Part shown: positions 39,774 through 49,068 of the stretch, one piece after another
Layout: each line of letters starts with the position of its first letter
Position numbering within the stretch: position 1 is the first letter of the stretch
Position numbers and translations under genes: made by a program
Notes under the pieces: model-generated
Seen by the model: only the letters and a program-made list of their open reading frames with translations
Database searches by the model: none
Told to the model about the DNA's origin: nothing
From: Bryobacterales bacterium
GTDB lineage: Bacteria; Acidobacteriota; Terriglobia; Bryobacterales; UBA6623
Length of the DNA stretch: 64,000 bases
Assembly (NCBI GenBank): GCA_026713545.1
Contig: JAPOOG010000109.1
Span: 1 to 64,000 of the forward strand
Reading direction: 5' to 3'

Positions 39774-40634
39774 TCAACCCGCTATTTTGTTGCGAAGGAT
39801 GCCGATGCCGTCAACCTCCACTTCGACCACGTCGCCGGCCTTCATTGCACTCGTCGTGCCGGGCGTTCCGGTGAAGATCACATCACCGGGAAGGAGCGTC
39901 ACGAACTGGCTGATGAAGCTGACCGTCTGCACCGGGTTGTGGATCAGGTCACTGAGCATCTGTTCCTGCTTCACCTCACCGTTGAGGCGAAGCTGAATCT
40001 TCGACTTTTCATAATCGAGGCCGATCGCAATGGCCGGGCCCATGGGGCCGAACGTGTCGCTGCCCTTACCGCGCCACCATTGCATGTCTTTGTTTTCAGA
40101 ACCGTCGATCGAGCCGTTCTGCCAATTGCGCTCGCTCACATCGTTGCCGCAGGTGTAGCCGAGGATGTAGTCCGCAGCCTCGGCCTCAGAGACCTTGCTC
40201 GCCTCTTTGCCGATCACAATCACAAATTCGGCCTCATAGTGCACATCCTGCGCGCCTTTGGGGAACACAATGTCTTGTTCGGGGTGGGCCAGGCTCGTAA
40301 TCGGTTTATAGAACGGCTCCGGGTGTTCCGGCGGTTCGCGGCCCGGACCGAGGTGGCTCAAATAGTTCCCCGCCAGAGCGAACACCTTCGTCGGCTGGAT
40401 GGGGTAAAGCAGTTTCACCTCGCTGAGCGGAAGGCTTTCACCTGTCGGAGTGCGGCTTCCGAACAGATCGCCTTCGATCGGATACACCATTTCGCCGTCG
40501 AGGCCGCCAAAGGCGATCTCACCGCCGTGCTCGTAGCGAACGAAACGGCTGAACTCAGCCGGCATCGACGAGCCGCAGCTCCATACCGCCGCACCGGCCG
40601 TTACGGCCATGAATGTTCTTCGTGTGGTTTTCAT
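39774..40634 (-). CDS. Fumarylacetoacetate hydrolase family protein with Tat-type signal (tandem paralog)
   Basis: MKTTRRTFMAVTAGAAVWSCG; close match to the neighbouring ORF 38861-39718 (YEAEFVIVIGKEA, GYTCGNDVSERNWQNGS, GDVIFTGTPGTTSAMKAGDVVEVEVDGIGILRN). Confidence 0.92.
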   Translation of the reverse strand: MKTTRRTFMAVTAGAAVWSCGSSMPAEFSRFVRYEHGGEIAFGGLDGEMVYPIEGDLFGSRTPTGESLPLSEVKLLYPIQPTKVFALAGNYLSHLGPGREPPEHPEPFYKPITSLAHPEQDIVFPKGAQDVHYEAEFVIVIGKEASKVSEAEAADYILGYTCGNDVSERNWQNGSIDGSENKDMQWWRGKGSDTFGPMGPAIAIGLDYEKSKIQLRLNGEVKQEQMLSDLIHNPVQTVSFISQFVTLLPGDVIFTGTPGTTSAMKAGDVVEVEVDGIGILRNKIAG

Positions 40635-40854
40635 GCTTGCGTGATGCACCTCCGTCGCAGGTCGGCGCCAGTTTAGCAGATCAGATCGGGTTTAACAGCC
40701 CGTGTCAATAGCCCCGCTGCATTCAAGCGGCGATGCATCCCGGCTGAACTGCGTTGCTTCTCGGTCGAATATGTTCAATATGCTCCCTCGTCGCGCCTTG
40801 TCAGCCGGGCGCCTCGGCACTCTCGGTGCTACTCGGGGTTTCACCACGGACTGT

Positions 40855-41622
40855 TCAAGGCTCCAGGCGGTTCTCTGTGGATTCCGGGTATTCCACGCGG
40901 ACCAGACAGAGCCCTTTCGCCGGGGCCGTGGCGCCAGCCGCCGATCTTCGCTTATTGTCGAGAATAGCAGAGACATCGTCGGCTTTGAGCCGGCAGCGGC
41001 CTACGTCGAGCAGCGTGCCTACGATGTTCCGGACCATGTGATAAAGGAATCCATCCCCTCTGACATGATAGATCAGCCGTTCGCCGTCGCGGCTCAGCGC
41101 GGAAGAGAAGATCGTTCGGACAGGCGATGCAACTTCGTCGCCACCCGCCGCGGCGAGCGACCGGAAGTCGTGCCTCCCGACAAATCGCTCAGCGGCCTTG
41201 CACATCGCTGCCTCGTCAAGCGGGTAAGGATGATGGTAGACGTAGCGGGCAACGAAGGGCGGGCAGATAGCGTCCCGCCAGACCCGATACTCGTAGAATT
41301 TGCCGCTAGCCGAGTGGCGGGCGTGGAACTCCCGGGATGCCTGTTCGAGCGAGACAACCCGAACCGCTTCCGGGAGCAAGCGGTTCATTGCCCTGAGGAG
41401 ATTGTCGGTGGGAATGGGGTTGGCGAGTGCGAACGAAGCAACCTGGCCCAGCGCATGAACACCGGCGTCGGTTCGTCCGGCACCCTGCACATCGACAGGG
41501 ACACCTTCGATCTCGGCGAGTGCGTCCTTCAGGACGCCTTGAACGGTCGAGCGATTCGGCTGGATCTGCCAGCCGTGGAAGTCCGTGCCATCGTATGCGA
41601 GAGTCGCTTTGAAATGGCGCAT
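40855..41622 (-). CDS. truA: tRNA pseudouridine(38-40) synthase
   Basis: FKATLAYDGTDFHGWQIQPNRSTVQGVLKDAL; GAGRTDAGVHALGQVASF; DGFLYHMVRNIVGTLLDVG. Confidence 0.97.
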   Translation of the reverse strand: MRHFKATLAYDGTDFHGWQIQPNRSTVQGVLKDALAEIEGVPVDVQGAGRTDAGVHALGQVASFALANPIPTDNLLRAMNRLLPEAVRVVSLEQASREFHARHSASGKFYEYRVWRDAICPPFVARYVYHHPYPLDEAAMCKAAERFVGRHDFRSLAAAGGDEVASPVRTIFSSALSRDGERLIYHVRGDGFLYHMVRNIVGTLLDVGRCRLKADDVSAILDNKRRSAAGATAPAKGLCLVRVEYPESTENRLEP

Positions 41623-41638
41623 CCGAAATCAGAGGCCA

Positions 41639-41904
41639 TAGCAGCCCGTGGTAAAAGTTACGCGGGCGGGGTTACGCGCCCCGGGGCCGATGGCGCAACG
41701 TCTGGCCGCTCCAGTAGCGCGGAGCCGAGCTCTCCGCGCAGCTGAGCAGAAGTGGCGCGTAACCCTTCGAGCAACGGACGTTTGCGGCCGTCGGCTTTGT
41801 CGCTCGTCAGAGGAGATCACCCGGATCGCCATCTTCCTCACTCCGCGCCGAGGATGAGCAGGAGCCCGCCGCCTCTTCCACGGGACTTTTACCACGGGCT
41901 GCCA
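41639..41904 (+). repeat. Family-2 palindromic element (about 266 bp), intergenic
   Basis: TAGCAGCCCGTGGTAAAA ... TTTTACCACGGGCTGCCA perfect inner TIRs; interior alignable with 51612-51891. Confidence 0.88.
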
Positions 41905-42154
41905 GGGAGCGCCACGGGCAACCGCTAACCTTTCGGGCTCCGAAGGCGTCTCTAATAGGGTGGCCATTGTCAGCGAATCAGCGCAGTGTTAGGATAACAA
42001 AGAACTTCCGCCACCCATGCCTGCAAACCTTCTGCAGGGTTACCTCACCACAAGCTACAGCACCGACAGCGTACTCGCAGAACGGAGCCGGCCGAACCCA
42101 GTTTGATCGCATCCGCTCGGGTTGGAGTTCGCTCGCAGACTCGGAGAATCCGTG

Positions 42155-44125
42155 ATGAATCTGATACAGAGATCTCTTGTCTTCATTCTGACAACATGTC
42201 TTGCGCCGCCTACATGGGCGCAAGGGCCGACGCCGGGGCAACCCGTCGATTACAGCACGTTCGGCAACCGTTGGAGCCTCACGAACGTGTACAAGGTGCC
42301 CGAACCGGCTCCAGTGGATTTTGCGAATTCTCCGCGCCTCGACCAATTGATGCGGGGGGGAAAGATTTATCTTTCTCTAGCTGACGCGATTGCTCTTGCG
42401 GTCGAGAACAACCTGGATATCGTCTACGCGCGATACGAACCTCTCAAGGCGGATGCGGATGTGCTGCGAGCCCATTCGGGAGGACAACTACGTGGTGTTC
42501 AGACTCAGATCAGCACGCTGTCGACAGGCCAATCCGCCACAGGGGGCGCTGGCGGACGGGGAGGTGACGTCACGGGCATCGACGATCGGGCAGGGGGCGG
42601 CGGGCAAGCAGCGGCCGGCGTTGGGGACGCAAGCACGTTCTTCGGCACCGCGGTTCCGAACCTCGACCCGCGGATCACCGCCGGTATCGATTGGGGGCAT
42701 TTCAGTAATCCTCAGACCAGCGACTTCGTCACCGGCACGAACACGTTCATCAGGGAGACGAGCAACTCGAACATTACTTTGCGCAAGGGTTTTCTCAGCG
42801 GTGCTACGGCTTCCCTGGGATGGAACAATCGCCGCAGCATCACCAATAGCCGCCGAAGCAACTTCAATCCCAACCTCGCGAGCAATTTCAGTCTGAACGT
42901 GACGCAACCGCTGATTCAGGGCTTCGGCCGGAGCCTGAACTCACGAATCATTCGTGTCGCCAAGAACAACCAGGAGATATCGGACTTGGCCTTCAAGCAG
43001 CAGGTGATTGCAACGGTGGCCCAGGTACAAAACCTTTACTGGGATCTGGTCACGTTTATCGCGGACGTGCAAGGTCGGCAAGAGGACCTTCGGCGGGCGG
43101 AGAAACTCTATCAGGACAACAAGCGCCGGGTCGAGATCGGCACGTTGGCGCCAATCGAGATCGTTCGCGCCGAAGCCGAGGTGGCCACCGCCCAGCAGAA
43201 CCTGACGGCGGCCATCACCAATGTTCAGCAGCAGGAGAACGTGCTCAAGAACGCGATCAGCAAGAATGGCCTGCAAAGTCCTTCCGTCCTGGAAGCCGAG
43301 ATCGTTCCGACGGACCGTATCGAAGTACCCGCCACGGAAACCGTGCAGCCGATTCAGGATCTGATGAACCTTGCGCTGACGGCGCGGCCGGAAATCCTGC
43401 GCAGCCGAGTACAATTGACAAATCGCGACATCAACCTCAAGGGTGTGCGCAACTCGCTGAAACCCCAAGTGAACCTGGTCGGAGACCTCACCAACAACGG
43501 TCTCGCAGGTGAGGTGAACGAAATTTTCCTGCCGTTCCCCGGGCAGACGCTCGTCGCTCCCACCGAGTATTTTCTCGGTGGATTGGGCACAAGCCTGGGG
43601 CAGGTGTTCCGCAGGAACTTCCCCGATTATCAGATCGGCGTTCAACTGCGCATTCCCCTCAAGAACCGTCAAGCACAAGCGGATCTGGCCGCGTCTCTGC
43701 TCGAGAAGCGCCAAGCCGAGATTCGCCTGCGGCAGTCAGAGAACTCGATTCGCCGCGAAGTTCAGGACGCGGTGATCGGCGTGCGTCAAGCAAGGGCGCA
43801 GTACGAAGCGGCCCGGAAGTCCCGAGTCCTGCAAGAGAAGACCCTCGAAGCCGAGCAGAAGAAGTTCAATCTTGGAGCTTCAACGATTTTCGAGATCGTG
43901 CAGGTTCAGCGGGACTTGGCCTTCTCGCGAACGGACGAGATTCGGTCCCAGAACAACTACATCAAGGCCAAGATCAGCCTGGACCTATCTACCGGCCAGA
44001 CTCTGAAAAAGAGCAATATCTCAATCGATGAGGCTTACGAGGGAAGCGTATCGAAGAGTGCGGACCCGATTCCTCCGGATTCTCAGGCAGCGCTATTGGA
44101 CGTTCGCCGAACCATTGCCCGCTAA
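42155..44125 (+). CDS. TolC family outer-membrane efflux protein
   Basis: Signal peptide MNLIQRSLVFILTTCLAPPTWA; SLADAIALAVENNLDIVYARYEPLKADADV; two OEP repeats with long coiled coils. Confidence 0.92.
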   Translation: MNLIQRSLVFILTTCLAPPTWAQGPTPGQPVDYSTFGNRWSLTNVYKVPEPAPVDFANSPRLDQLMRGGKIYLSLADAIALAVENNLDIVYARYEPLKADADVLRAHSGGQLRGVQTQISTLSTGQSATGGAGGRGGDVTGIDDRAGGGGQAAAGVGDASTFFGTAVPNLDPRITAGIDWGHFSNPQTSDFVTGTNTFIRETSNSNITLRKGFLSGATASLGWNNRRSITNSRRSNFNPNLASNFSLNVTQPLIQGFGRSLNSRIIRVAKNNQEISDLAFKQQVIATVAQVQNLYWDLVTFIADVQGRQEDLRRAEKLYQDNKRRVEIGTLAPIEIVRAEAEVATAQQNLTAAITNVQQQENVLKNAISKNGLQSPSVLEAEIVPTDRIEVPATETVQPIQDLMNLALTARPEILRSRVQLTNRDINLKGVRNSLKPQVNLVGDLTNNGLAGEVNEIFLPFPGQTLVAPTEYFLGGLGTSLGQVFRRNFPDYQIGVQLRIPLKNRQAQADLAASLLEKRQAEIRLRQSENSIRREVQDAVIGVRQARAQYEAARKSRVLQEKTLEAEQKKFNLGASTIFEIVQVQRDLAFSRTDEIRSQNNYIKAKISLDLSTGQTLKKSNISIDEAYEGSVSKSADPIPPDSQAALLDVRRTIAR

Positions 44126-44143
44126 GAGGCAAGCAGCGGGCTA
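44117..44143. terminator. Hairpin between convergent tolC-like and DUF4340 genes, holding both stop codons
   Basis: GCCCGCT (44117-44123) and AGCGGGC (44135-44141) form a perfect 7-bp stem. TAA 44123-44125 and CTA 44141-44143 are the two stops. Confidence 0.5.
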
Positions 44144-45529
44144 GGATTCCGACTCTTCGCCCTCGCCAGCTTCCTCTTCTTCCTCGTCAGGCTTTGCGAG
44201 GTCGGAGATGCTGGTCCGCAGTTCCTCGATATCGCCCTTCTCGAGCTCATAGGTGCTTGCTTGGCCCGGGATCGCAGCGTAGACCTGATCGGAGGAGGGA
44301 TCACTGATCACGACCTGCTCCGTGCCGCCGCCGCTCGCCTGCACCACCTCAGTCTCGATCGTCGGGGCGTCAAGACCGAACTTCGCCTGGGCGGCCGACT
44401 CATCAGAAGTGAACTCCTTGACGGAAAGTCCCCGCAGGGCATCGAGCAGGGTCTGGACTTTCTCGGCGTTCAGCTCGCGATCCTCGTCGGAAGTGAGGAC
44501 CCACTTGTCCTCTTGTTTGGCAATCGTCAGATGCGTATCGCCGTCGCGCACCTGGACGGCTTCCGGATCCACGAAACCGAAGTCGAAGAGCTTCTTGTTG
44601 CGAAAGTCCTCCAGAGGTTTGTCGAGCGCCTCCGGGAGCGTTGAAGAGACTTCGTACACGCCGTCAAGGTCGCTGCTTCTGGCGTAGTACTTGTCATCAG
44701 CATCCTTCGCGATGGTCAAAGTATGCGCGCCCGCCTCGTCGACGACCACGACCGTGGCGAACGGCCGCCTGAATGAATACCTACCGGTAGGCTCGCCTTC
44801 CTCGAGGACTGAAACCATCTCGGCGTTGTAGGCCGAGCGAGCCAAATCGCCCACGCTGAAATTGTCGGCCCGGAGAGGCTTCGGTTTGAGGATCTGCCAG
44901 TCCGCGTCTCCGCTCTTGCCGAACTCGATCGACCTCGTGCCAACGTCGACGGTAACGCGAGAAATCTTATCCTGGTCGACCTCCAGCAGCTTCTTCTCTC
45001 TGAGGTCGAAGATTTCCTTCTCGAAGCCGCTCTTGATGTAGCTAAAAACCGTAAACAAGCGGGTGTCGCCGTCGAGCCGTGCAAAAACCCCCGATCCGGT
45101 CGGGGTCTCGTCGCCAAAAATCACCCGGTAGGTCTTTTCCTCTTCGTCCTCTTTCTTGGCCGTCACGTCGACTCTCAGCGACCAGTCATCGCCCTCGACG
45201 CCATAGGGACGCCAGTCAGTGACCTCCTCCTCGACAACGCGGTCGGAGTTCATCGGCGTGAGGTTATTCAGCAACAGGTTGATCGACGATTCGTTAGCGG
45301 GGATCGTAAGCGGCGGGGCAAACTTCCACTCGTCATTTTCACCTCGCACAACCATGATCGTGTCGTGCCCGGGACGCTCCACCGTGAGCGCCCGGATGTC
45401 GTCCGTCTCGAGATCGACGACGGGCGTCCTTTCGTCGTCGGTTACCGGAGGGTTTTCTTCACTCCAATAGACCAGCCCTCCAAGCACGGCAAGAATGCCG
45501 GCGGCGATCAGAAGCCTCATGGGTTTCAT
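44141..45529 (-). CDS. DUF4340 domain-containing protein
   Basis: MKPMRLLIAAGILAVLGGLVYWSEENP, repeated ITVERPG/VVRGENDEWKF-type modules, downstream of a GldG-like gene. Confidence 0.88.
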   Translation of the reverse strand: MKPMRLLIAAGILAVLGGLVYWSEENPPVTDDERTPVVDLETDDIRALTVERPGHDTIMVVRGENDEWKFAPPLTIPANESSINLLLNNLTPMNSDRVVEEEVTDWRPYGVEGDDWSLRVDVTAKKEDEEEKTYRVIFGDETPTGSGVFARLDGDTRLFTVFSYIKSGFEKEIFDLREKKLLEVDQDKISRVTVDVGTRSIEFGKSGDADWQILKPKPLRADNFSVGDLARSAYNAEMVSVLEEGEPTGRYSFRRPFATVVVVDEAGAHTLTIAKDADDKYYARSSDLDGVYEVSSTLPEALDKPLEDFRNKKLFDFGFVDPEAVQVRDGDTHLTIAKQEDKWVLTSDEDRELNAEKVQTLLDALRGLSVKEFTSDESAAQAKFGLDAPTIETEVVQASGGGTEQVVISDPSSDQVYAAIPGQASTYELEKGDIEELRTSISDLAKPDEEEEEAGEGEESES

Positions 45530-45587
45530 GGTCTTGCCTCCCTGCGCATCTTTGACGGGAAGAAGGTCGAGCCGGTGATCGCGCGGG

Positions 45588-47048
45588 TCAGCGGCGCATC
45601 CACCACATGCGGACGCCGAAGATCACGATCACCAGCGGCAGTCCGATGACATTGATCCAGAACAAGCGCGACACCTGCGCCTGCGAGAGGTCCAGCGGCG
45701 TATTCTCGGGGTCTTTGGGACGGATGGAAATCAAGTCTTCATCGGAACTCAGCCAGTTCATCATATTGAGAAACAGGTCGAGGTTCCCGCCGCGGCCCAA
45801 AGCGTAATTGCGGGCGAACCGGGAGGACCCGACGACCACAACTCTCGATTCTTTCTCATCTGTTTCGTCTGACGCGCTTTCACTGTCTTCCGCATCCGCC
45901 TCATTGTCACCGGAGGATTCTTCGGAGCCAGTCGTATCCGATGGCACATCATGAGTCGCCGCAACGGCAAGCGTAATGGGTCCTTCGCGTTCCGCAGCCG
46001 GGTTCCGGATCAACTCTCCGTCTTCCACCTTCAGCTCGGCCGTAGCGAAAGCCCCCGCCGTAGTGCTGAAGAGCTCCTCGACGTTCCAGCCGGATACGGC
46101 GTCGCCCGCGTCGACGCCGCGGGACATCGGGAAGAAGCTCGCCGTATTGCCCATGACGTCAGTAATCGGATGGTCCTCGTAGTCAGCAACCAGCGGGGAC
46201 AATGGCCCCATGCCGAAGAATTGGCCTACCGGCGAGAAATCGACCACGGTTTCGTCACGGACACGGATGCCCCAGCCGGCGATCATCCCGGTCAGCGCGG
46301 GGCTGTTGTCGGGATCGATCATGATGAGCGCGCGGCCACCGCCCTCGACGTAACGCTTGAGGGTTTCGACCGCGGGCGGCAGATAGCCCGCTTCGGGACC
46401 GGGAAGAATCACCAGAGTGCAATCGGAAGGAACTTCGACTTCCTGCTGCAACGACACCACCTGCGTTTCGTAGTTCGCGTCCTGTATCGCCTGCTGGACG
46501 CCCGAAAACCCGTCGCGATCGGTGTCATCCGTATCCGCCTCACCATGGCCCGTGAGAATGCAGGCGTTCTTGTCCTCGCCCTTGAGTACTCTGATGATGG
46601 CGTTCGTGACGTCCTCTTCCTCACTGGAAGAAGCTTCCTCGCGATTGCCTCCCACCTCGACGAACACCGTGCCGTAGGTACGGATGTTCATCAGTTGCGC
46701 CATTTCAGGTTTGCTATCAGGATCGATGTAGTCGACCGACACGCGGCTGGAAGCATTCGCGTACCGCACGAGCGACGAACGGGCCGCGCCGAAGTCCGTA
46801 CTGCGGTCGAAGTAGTAGATCGTGAGGTCGCGATCTAGGTTGTCCAGGATCTTCTCGGTCTGATCGGACAGGCTGTAGAGCTTGTTCCTGGTCGCGTCGA
46901 AGGTCTCGTTGTAGCGGTTCGCAAGATAGTTCGCCGCTACCAGAATCGCAATCGTGACGACAACATATACGGCCGAGTACGCCCCGTATTTCGTCTGTCT
47001 TGTCTTGACCCAATCCCAAGCCATCTCTCGGAAAACCTCCCACTTCAT
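45588..47048 (-). CDS. GldG-like ABC-type auxiliary protein
   Basis: NRYNETFDATRNKLYSLSDQTEKILDNLDRDLTIYYFDRS; GHGEADTDD; GGRALIMIDPD; C-terminal TM. ATG at 47048 overlaps the permease stop. Confidence 0.9.
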   Translation of the reverse strand: MKWEVFREMAWDWVKTRQTKYGAYSAVYVVVTIAILVAANYLANRYNETFDATRNKLYSLSDQTEKILDNLDRDLTIYYFDRSTDFGAARSSLVRYANASSRVSVDYIDPDSKPEMAQLMNIRTYGTVFVEVGGNREEASSSEEEDVTNAIIRVLKGEDKNACILTGHGEADTDDTDRDGFSGVQQAIQDANYETQVVSLQQEVEVPSDCTLVILPGPEAGYLPPAVETLKRYVEGGGRALIMIDPDNSPALTGMIAGWGIRVRDETVVDFSPVGQFFGMGPLSPLVADYEDHPITDVMGNTASFFPMSRGVDAGDAVSGWNVEELFSTTAGAFATAELKVEDGELIRNPAAEREGPITLAVAATHDVPSDTTGSEESSGDNEADAEDSESASDETDEKESRVVVVGSSRFARNYALGRGGNLDLFLNMMNWLSSDEDLISIRPKDPENTPLDLSQAQVSRLFWINVIGLPLVIVIFGVRMWWMRR

Positions 47049-47812
47049 GCGCGCCAGCGCAGTGATTCCAGCGAGCGCTTGCTCAGAAAGAGCCCAAGCC
47101 CAATGGCGCTCAAGTAGTAGACCGTATCCTTCAACTCGACCACGCCCTTCGAGAACTGCTCGAAGTGCGGCGCGATCGCGATGTATTGACACACCTTGCC
47201 GATCGTCGAGGTGCTATAGGCGTTGACCCAGTCCAGAACCCACAGCAGTAGGAACGCGCCGAAAGTCAAGGCGCCGGCGACGATCTGATTCTTCGTCAAG
47301 GTCGAGATGAAAGCACCGATCGCGAGGAACGTTCCACCCATCAGCAACAGGCCCAGGTAGCCGACGAGAAGAGCCCGCCAATCCGGCGTGCTGAGCAGGA
47401 AGATCACCGCCAGGTTCAGCATCGAAATCGCCAGCATGCAGGCGAACAATAGCACGGCGGCAAGCCACTTGCCGAAGATGATATCGAAGTCGCGTACCGG
47501 CGACGTGAGCAGCAGCTCGATCGTGCCGCTCCGCTTCTCTTCAGCGAACAGCCGCATCGTGATCATCGGCGAGAGGAAAAGCAGAATGATGCTGAAGTTG
47601 CCGAGCGTCGGCTGGATGATGAACTGGTCCACGTTCATCGGGGGCATCTGCATGCCCATCTGGCCGCGGCTCGAAAAGTCTACGAATATCGCGACCGCGC
47701 TGAAGAAGAAATAGCCGAAGATGATCGAAAACATCGCGAGAAGGATATAGGCGATCGGTGAAGCGAAGTAGCTCCTCAGTTCGCGGCTCGCGATCGTCCA
47801 AACGTTTCTCAT
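47045..47812 (-). CDS. ABC transporter permease (GldF/ABC-2 type)
   Basis: MRNVWTIASRELRSYFASPIAYILLAMFSIIFGYFFF; TMRLFAEEKRSGTIELLLTSPVRDFDIIFGKWLAA. Confidence 0.93.
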   Translation of the reverse strand: MRNVWTIASRELRSYFASPIAYILLAMFSIIFGYFFFSAVAIFVDFSSRGQMGMQMPPMNVDQFIIQPTLGNFSIILLFLSPMITMRLFAEEKRSGTIELLLTSPVRDFDIIFGKWLAAVLLFACMLAISMLNLAVIFLLSTPDWRALLVGYLGLLLMGGTFLAIGAFISTLTKNQIVAGALTFGAFLLLWVLDWVNAYSTSTIGKVCQYIAIAPHFEQFSKGVVELKDTVYYLSAIGLGLFLSKRSLESLRWRA

Positions 47813-48906
47813 GATGCGGCGGCTCCTTCCTGTTTCGAAGATTCTTCCTTCTCTTCGGGCGGCGCCTCTTCCGGCAAAGCCGCGGCTTCGGAAACGGTCG
47901 GCTCCACGGTTTCGTCCGGCGAATCGGCGCCGGCTTCAGCAGCCGGTTCATCCTGTACGGCAGCCTCGGCGGCGTCCTCCGAAGCCGTCAGCTTGAGGAA
48001 GATATCCTCGAGGCTCATTCCGATCGGGTGGATCTCATAGAGACCCCAGCCGGATTCCACCACCACCCGAGCGAGCTCACTTCGGATGACGGCGTCCTTG
48101 CTGGTCTCGACTGACCAACTCGTGCGGCCGCCATGTCCGTTCTTGCGGCTCACGCCGTTGACTCCTTCGACCGCCAACAGACGTTCCTCAACGTCCTCGG
48201 GCGGACCGTCGATCTCGATCAGCAAAGACTCATGACCCCGCATGCGCGCCATCAAGTTCTCCGGCGTGTCGCTGGCTTCAAGCTTGCCGTCATTGATGAT
48301 GATGATGCGGCTCGCGATGCTCTGCACTTCCGACAGGATGTGCGTGCTCAGGATGATCGTGTGCTCACCGCTGAGGTCGTGAATGAGCTGCCGGACTTCC
48401 GCGATCTGCTTGGGGTCCAGTCCGGCAGTGGGCTCGTCGAAGATCAGAACATCGGGGTCGTGAATCAGGGCCTGCGCCAAGCCGACTCGCTGGCGGTAGC
48501 CCTTGGACAACTGTCCGATCAGCTTTTTTCGAACGTCTCTCAACGCACACCCTTCGACGACGCCATCGAGGCGTTCATTCACCTCTCCGCTGGGAATGCC
48601 TTTAAGCCGGCCGACGAAATCGAGGTAGCCCTCGACTGACATTTCGGGATAGACGGGCGGAGCCTCGGGCAGGTAACCGATGTGCTTCTTCACCTCCAGG
48701 GGCTCCTCCAGTACGTCGTGGCCCGCCACGCTCGCAGTACCCGATGTGGGCGGCAAGAACCCGGTCAGGATGCGCATCGTGGTGGTCTTGCCGGCTCCGT
48801 TCGGTCCGAGGAAGCCGACAATTTCACCTTTTTCGACCTCAAAGGTGATGTCCTTGACGGCCAAAGTCGGACCGTACCGCTTAGTCAAACGCTCAACTTT
48901 GATCAT
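47809..48906 (-). CDS. ABC transporter ATP-binding protein (GldA-like)
   Basis: Walker A GPNGAGKTTTMRI, LSKGYRQRVGLAQALIHDPDVLIFDEPTAGLDPKQ; acidic Ala/Glu-rich C-terminal tail. Confidence 0.95.
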   Translation of the reverse strand: MIKVERLTKRYGPTLAVKDITFEVEKGEIVGFLGPNGAGKTTTMRILTGFLPPTSGTASVAGHDVLEEPLEVKKHIGYLPEAPPVYPEMSVEGYLDFVGRLKGIPSGEVNERLDGVVEGCALRDVRKKLIGQLSKGYRQRVGLAQALIHDPDVLIFDEPTAGLDPKQIAEVRQLIHDLSGEHTIILSTHILSEVQSIASRIIIINDGKLEASDTPENLMARMRGHESLLIEIDGPPEDVEERLLAVEGVNGVSRKNGHGGRTSWSVETSKDAVIRSELARVVVESGWGLYEIHPIGMSLEDIFLKLTASEDAAEAAVQDEPAAEAGADSPDETVEPTVSEAAALPEEAPPEEKEESSKQEGAAAS

Positions 48907-49068
48907 TGCTCAACAGGTGATCCGGCGAACGCCGATAAATGTAGGTTTACTTAGACAACGGTTGCTCAGAGAGACCTGAACAATATCAGTAAACTTTATT
49001 ATGCCGCAAACACCAGGCGGATTGTCAACGGATTGGCGCCTTACTCAGGACGCTGGCAGGAACGGGTT

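Noticed and set aside
40702-41745. 347-aa plus-strand ORF opposite truA, ending in a family-2 repeat
   Set aside because: Antisense to truA; the tail is translated repeat DNA.
41629-41967. Small ORFs running through family-2 elements as a conserved encoded peptide
   Set aside because: Some similarity between copies (KWRVTVRATDVC versus KWRVTLRATDVC), but a 2-nt length difference in the interior shifts the frame between copies, so nucleotide homology explains it better than coding selection.
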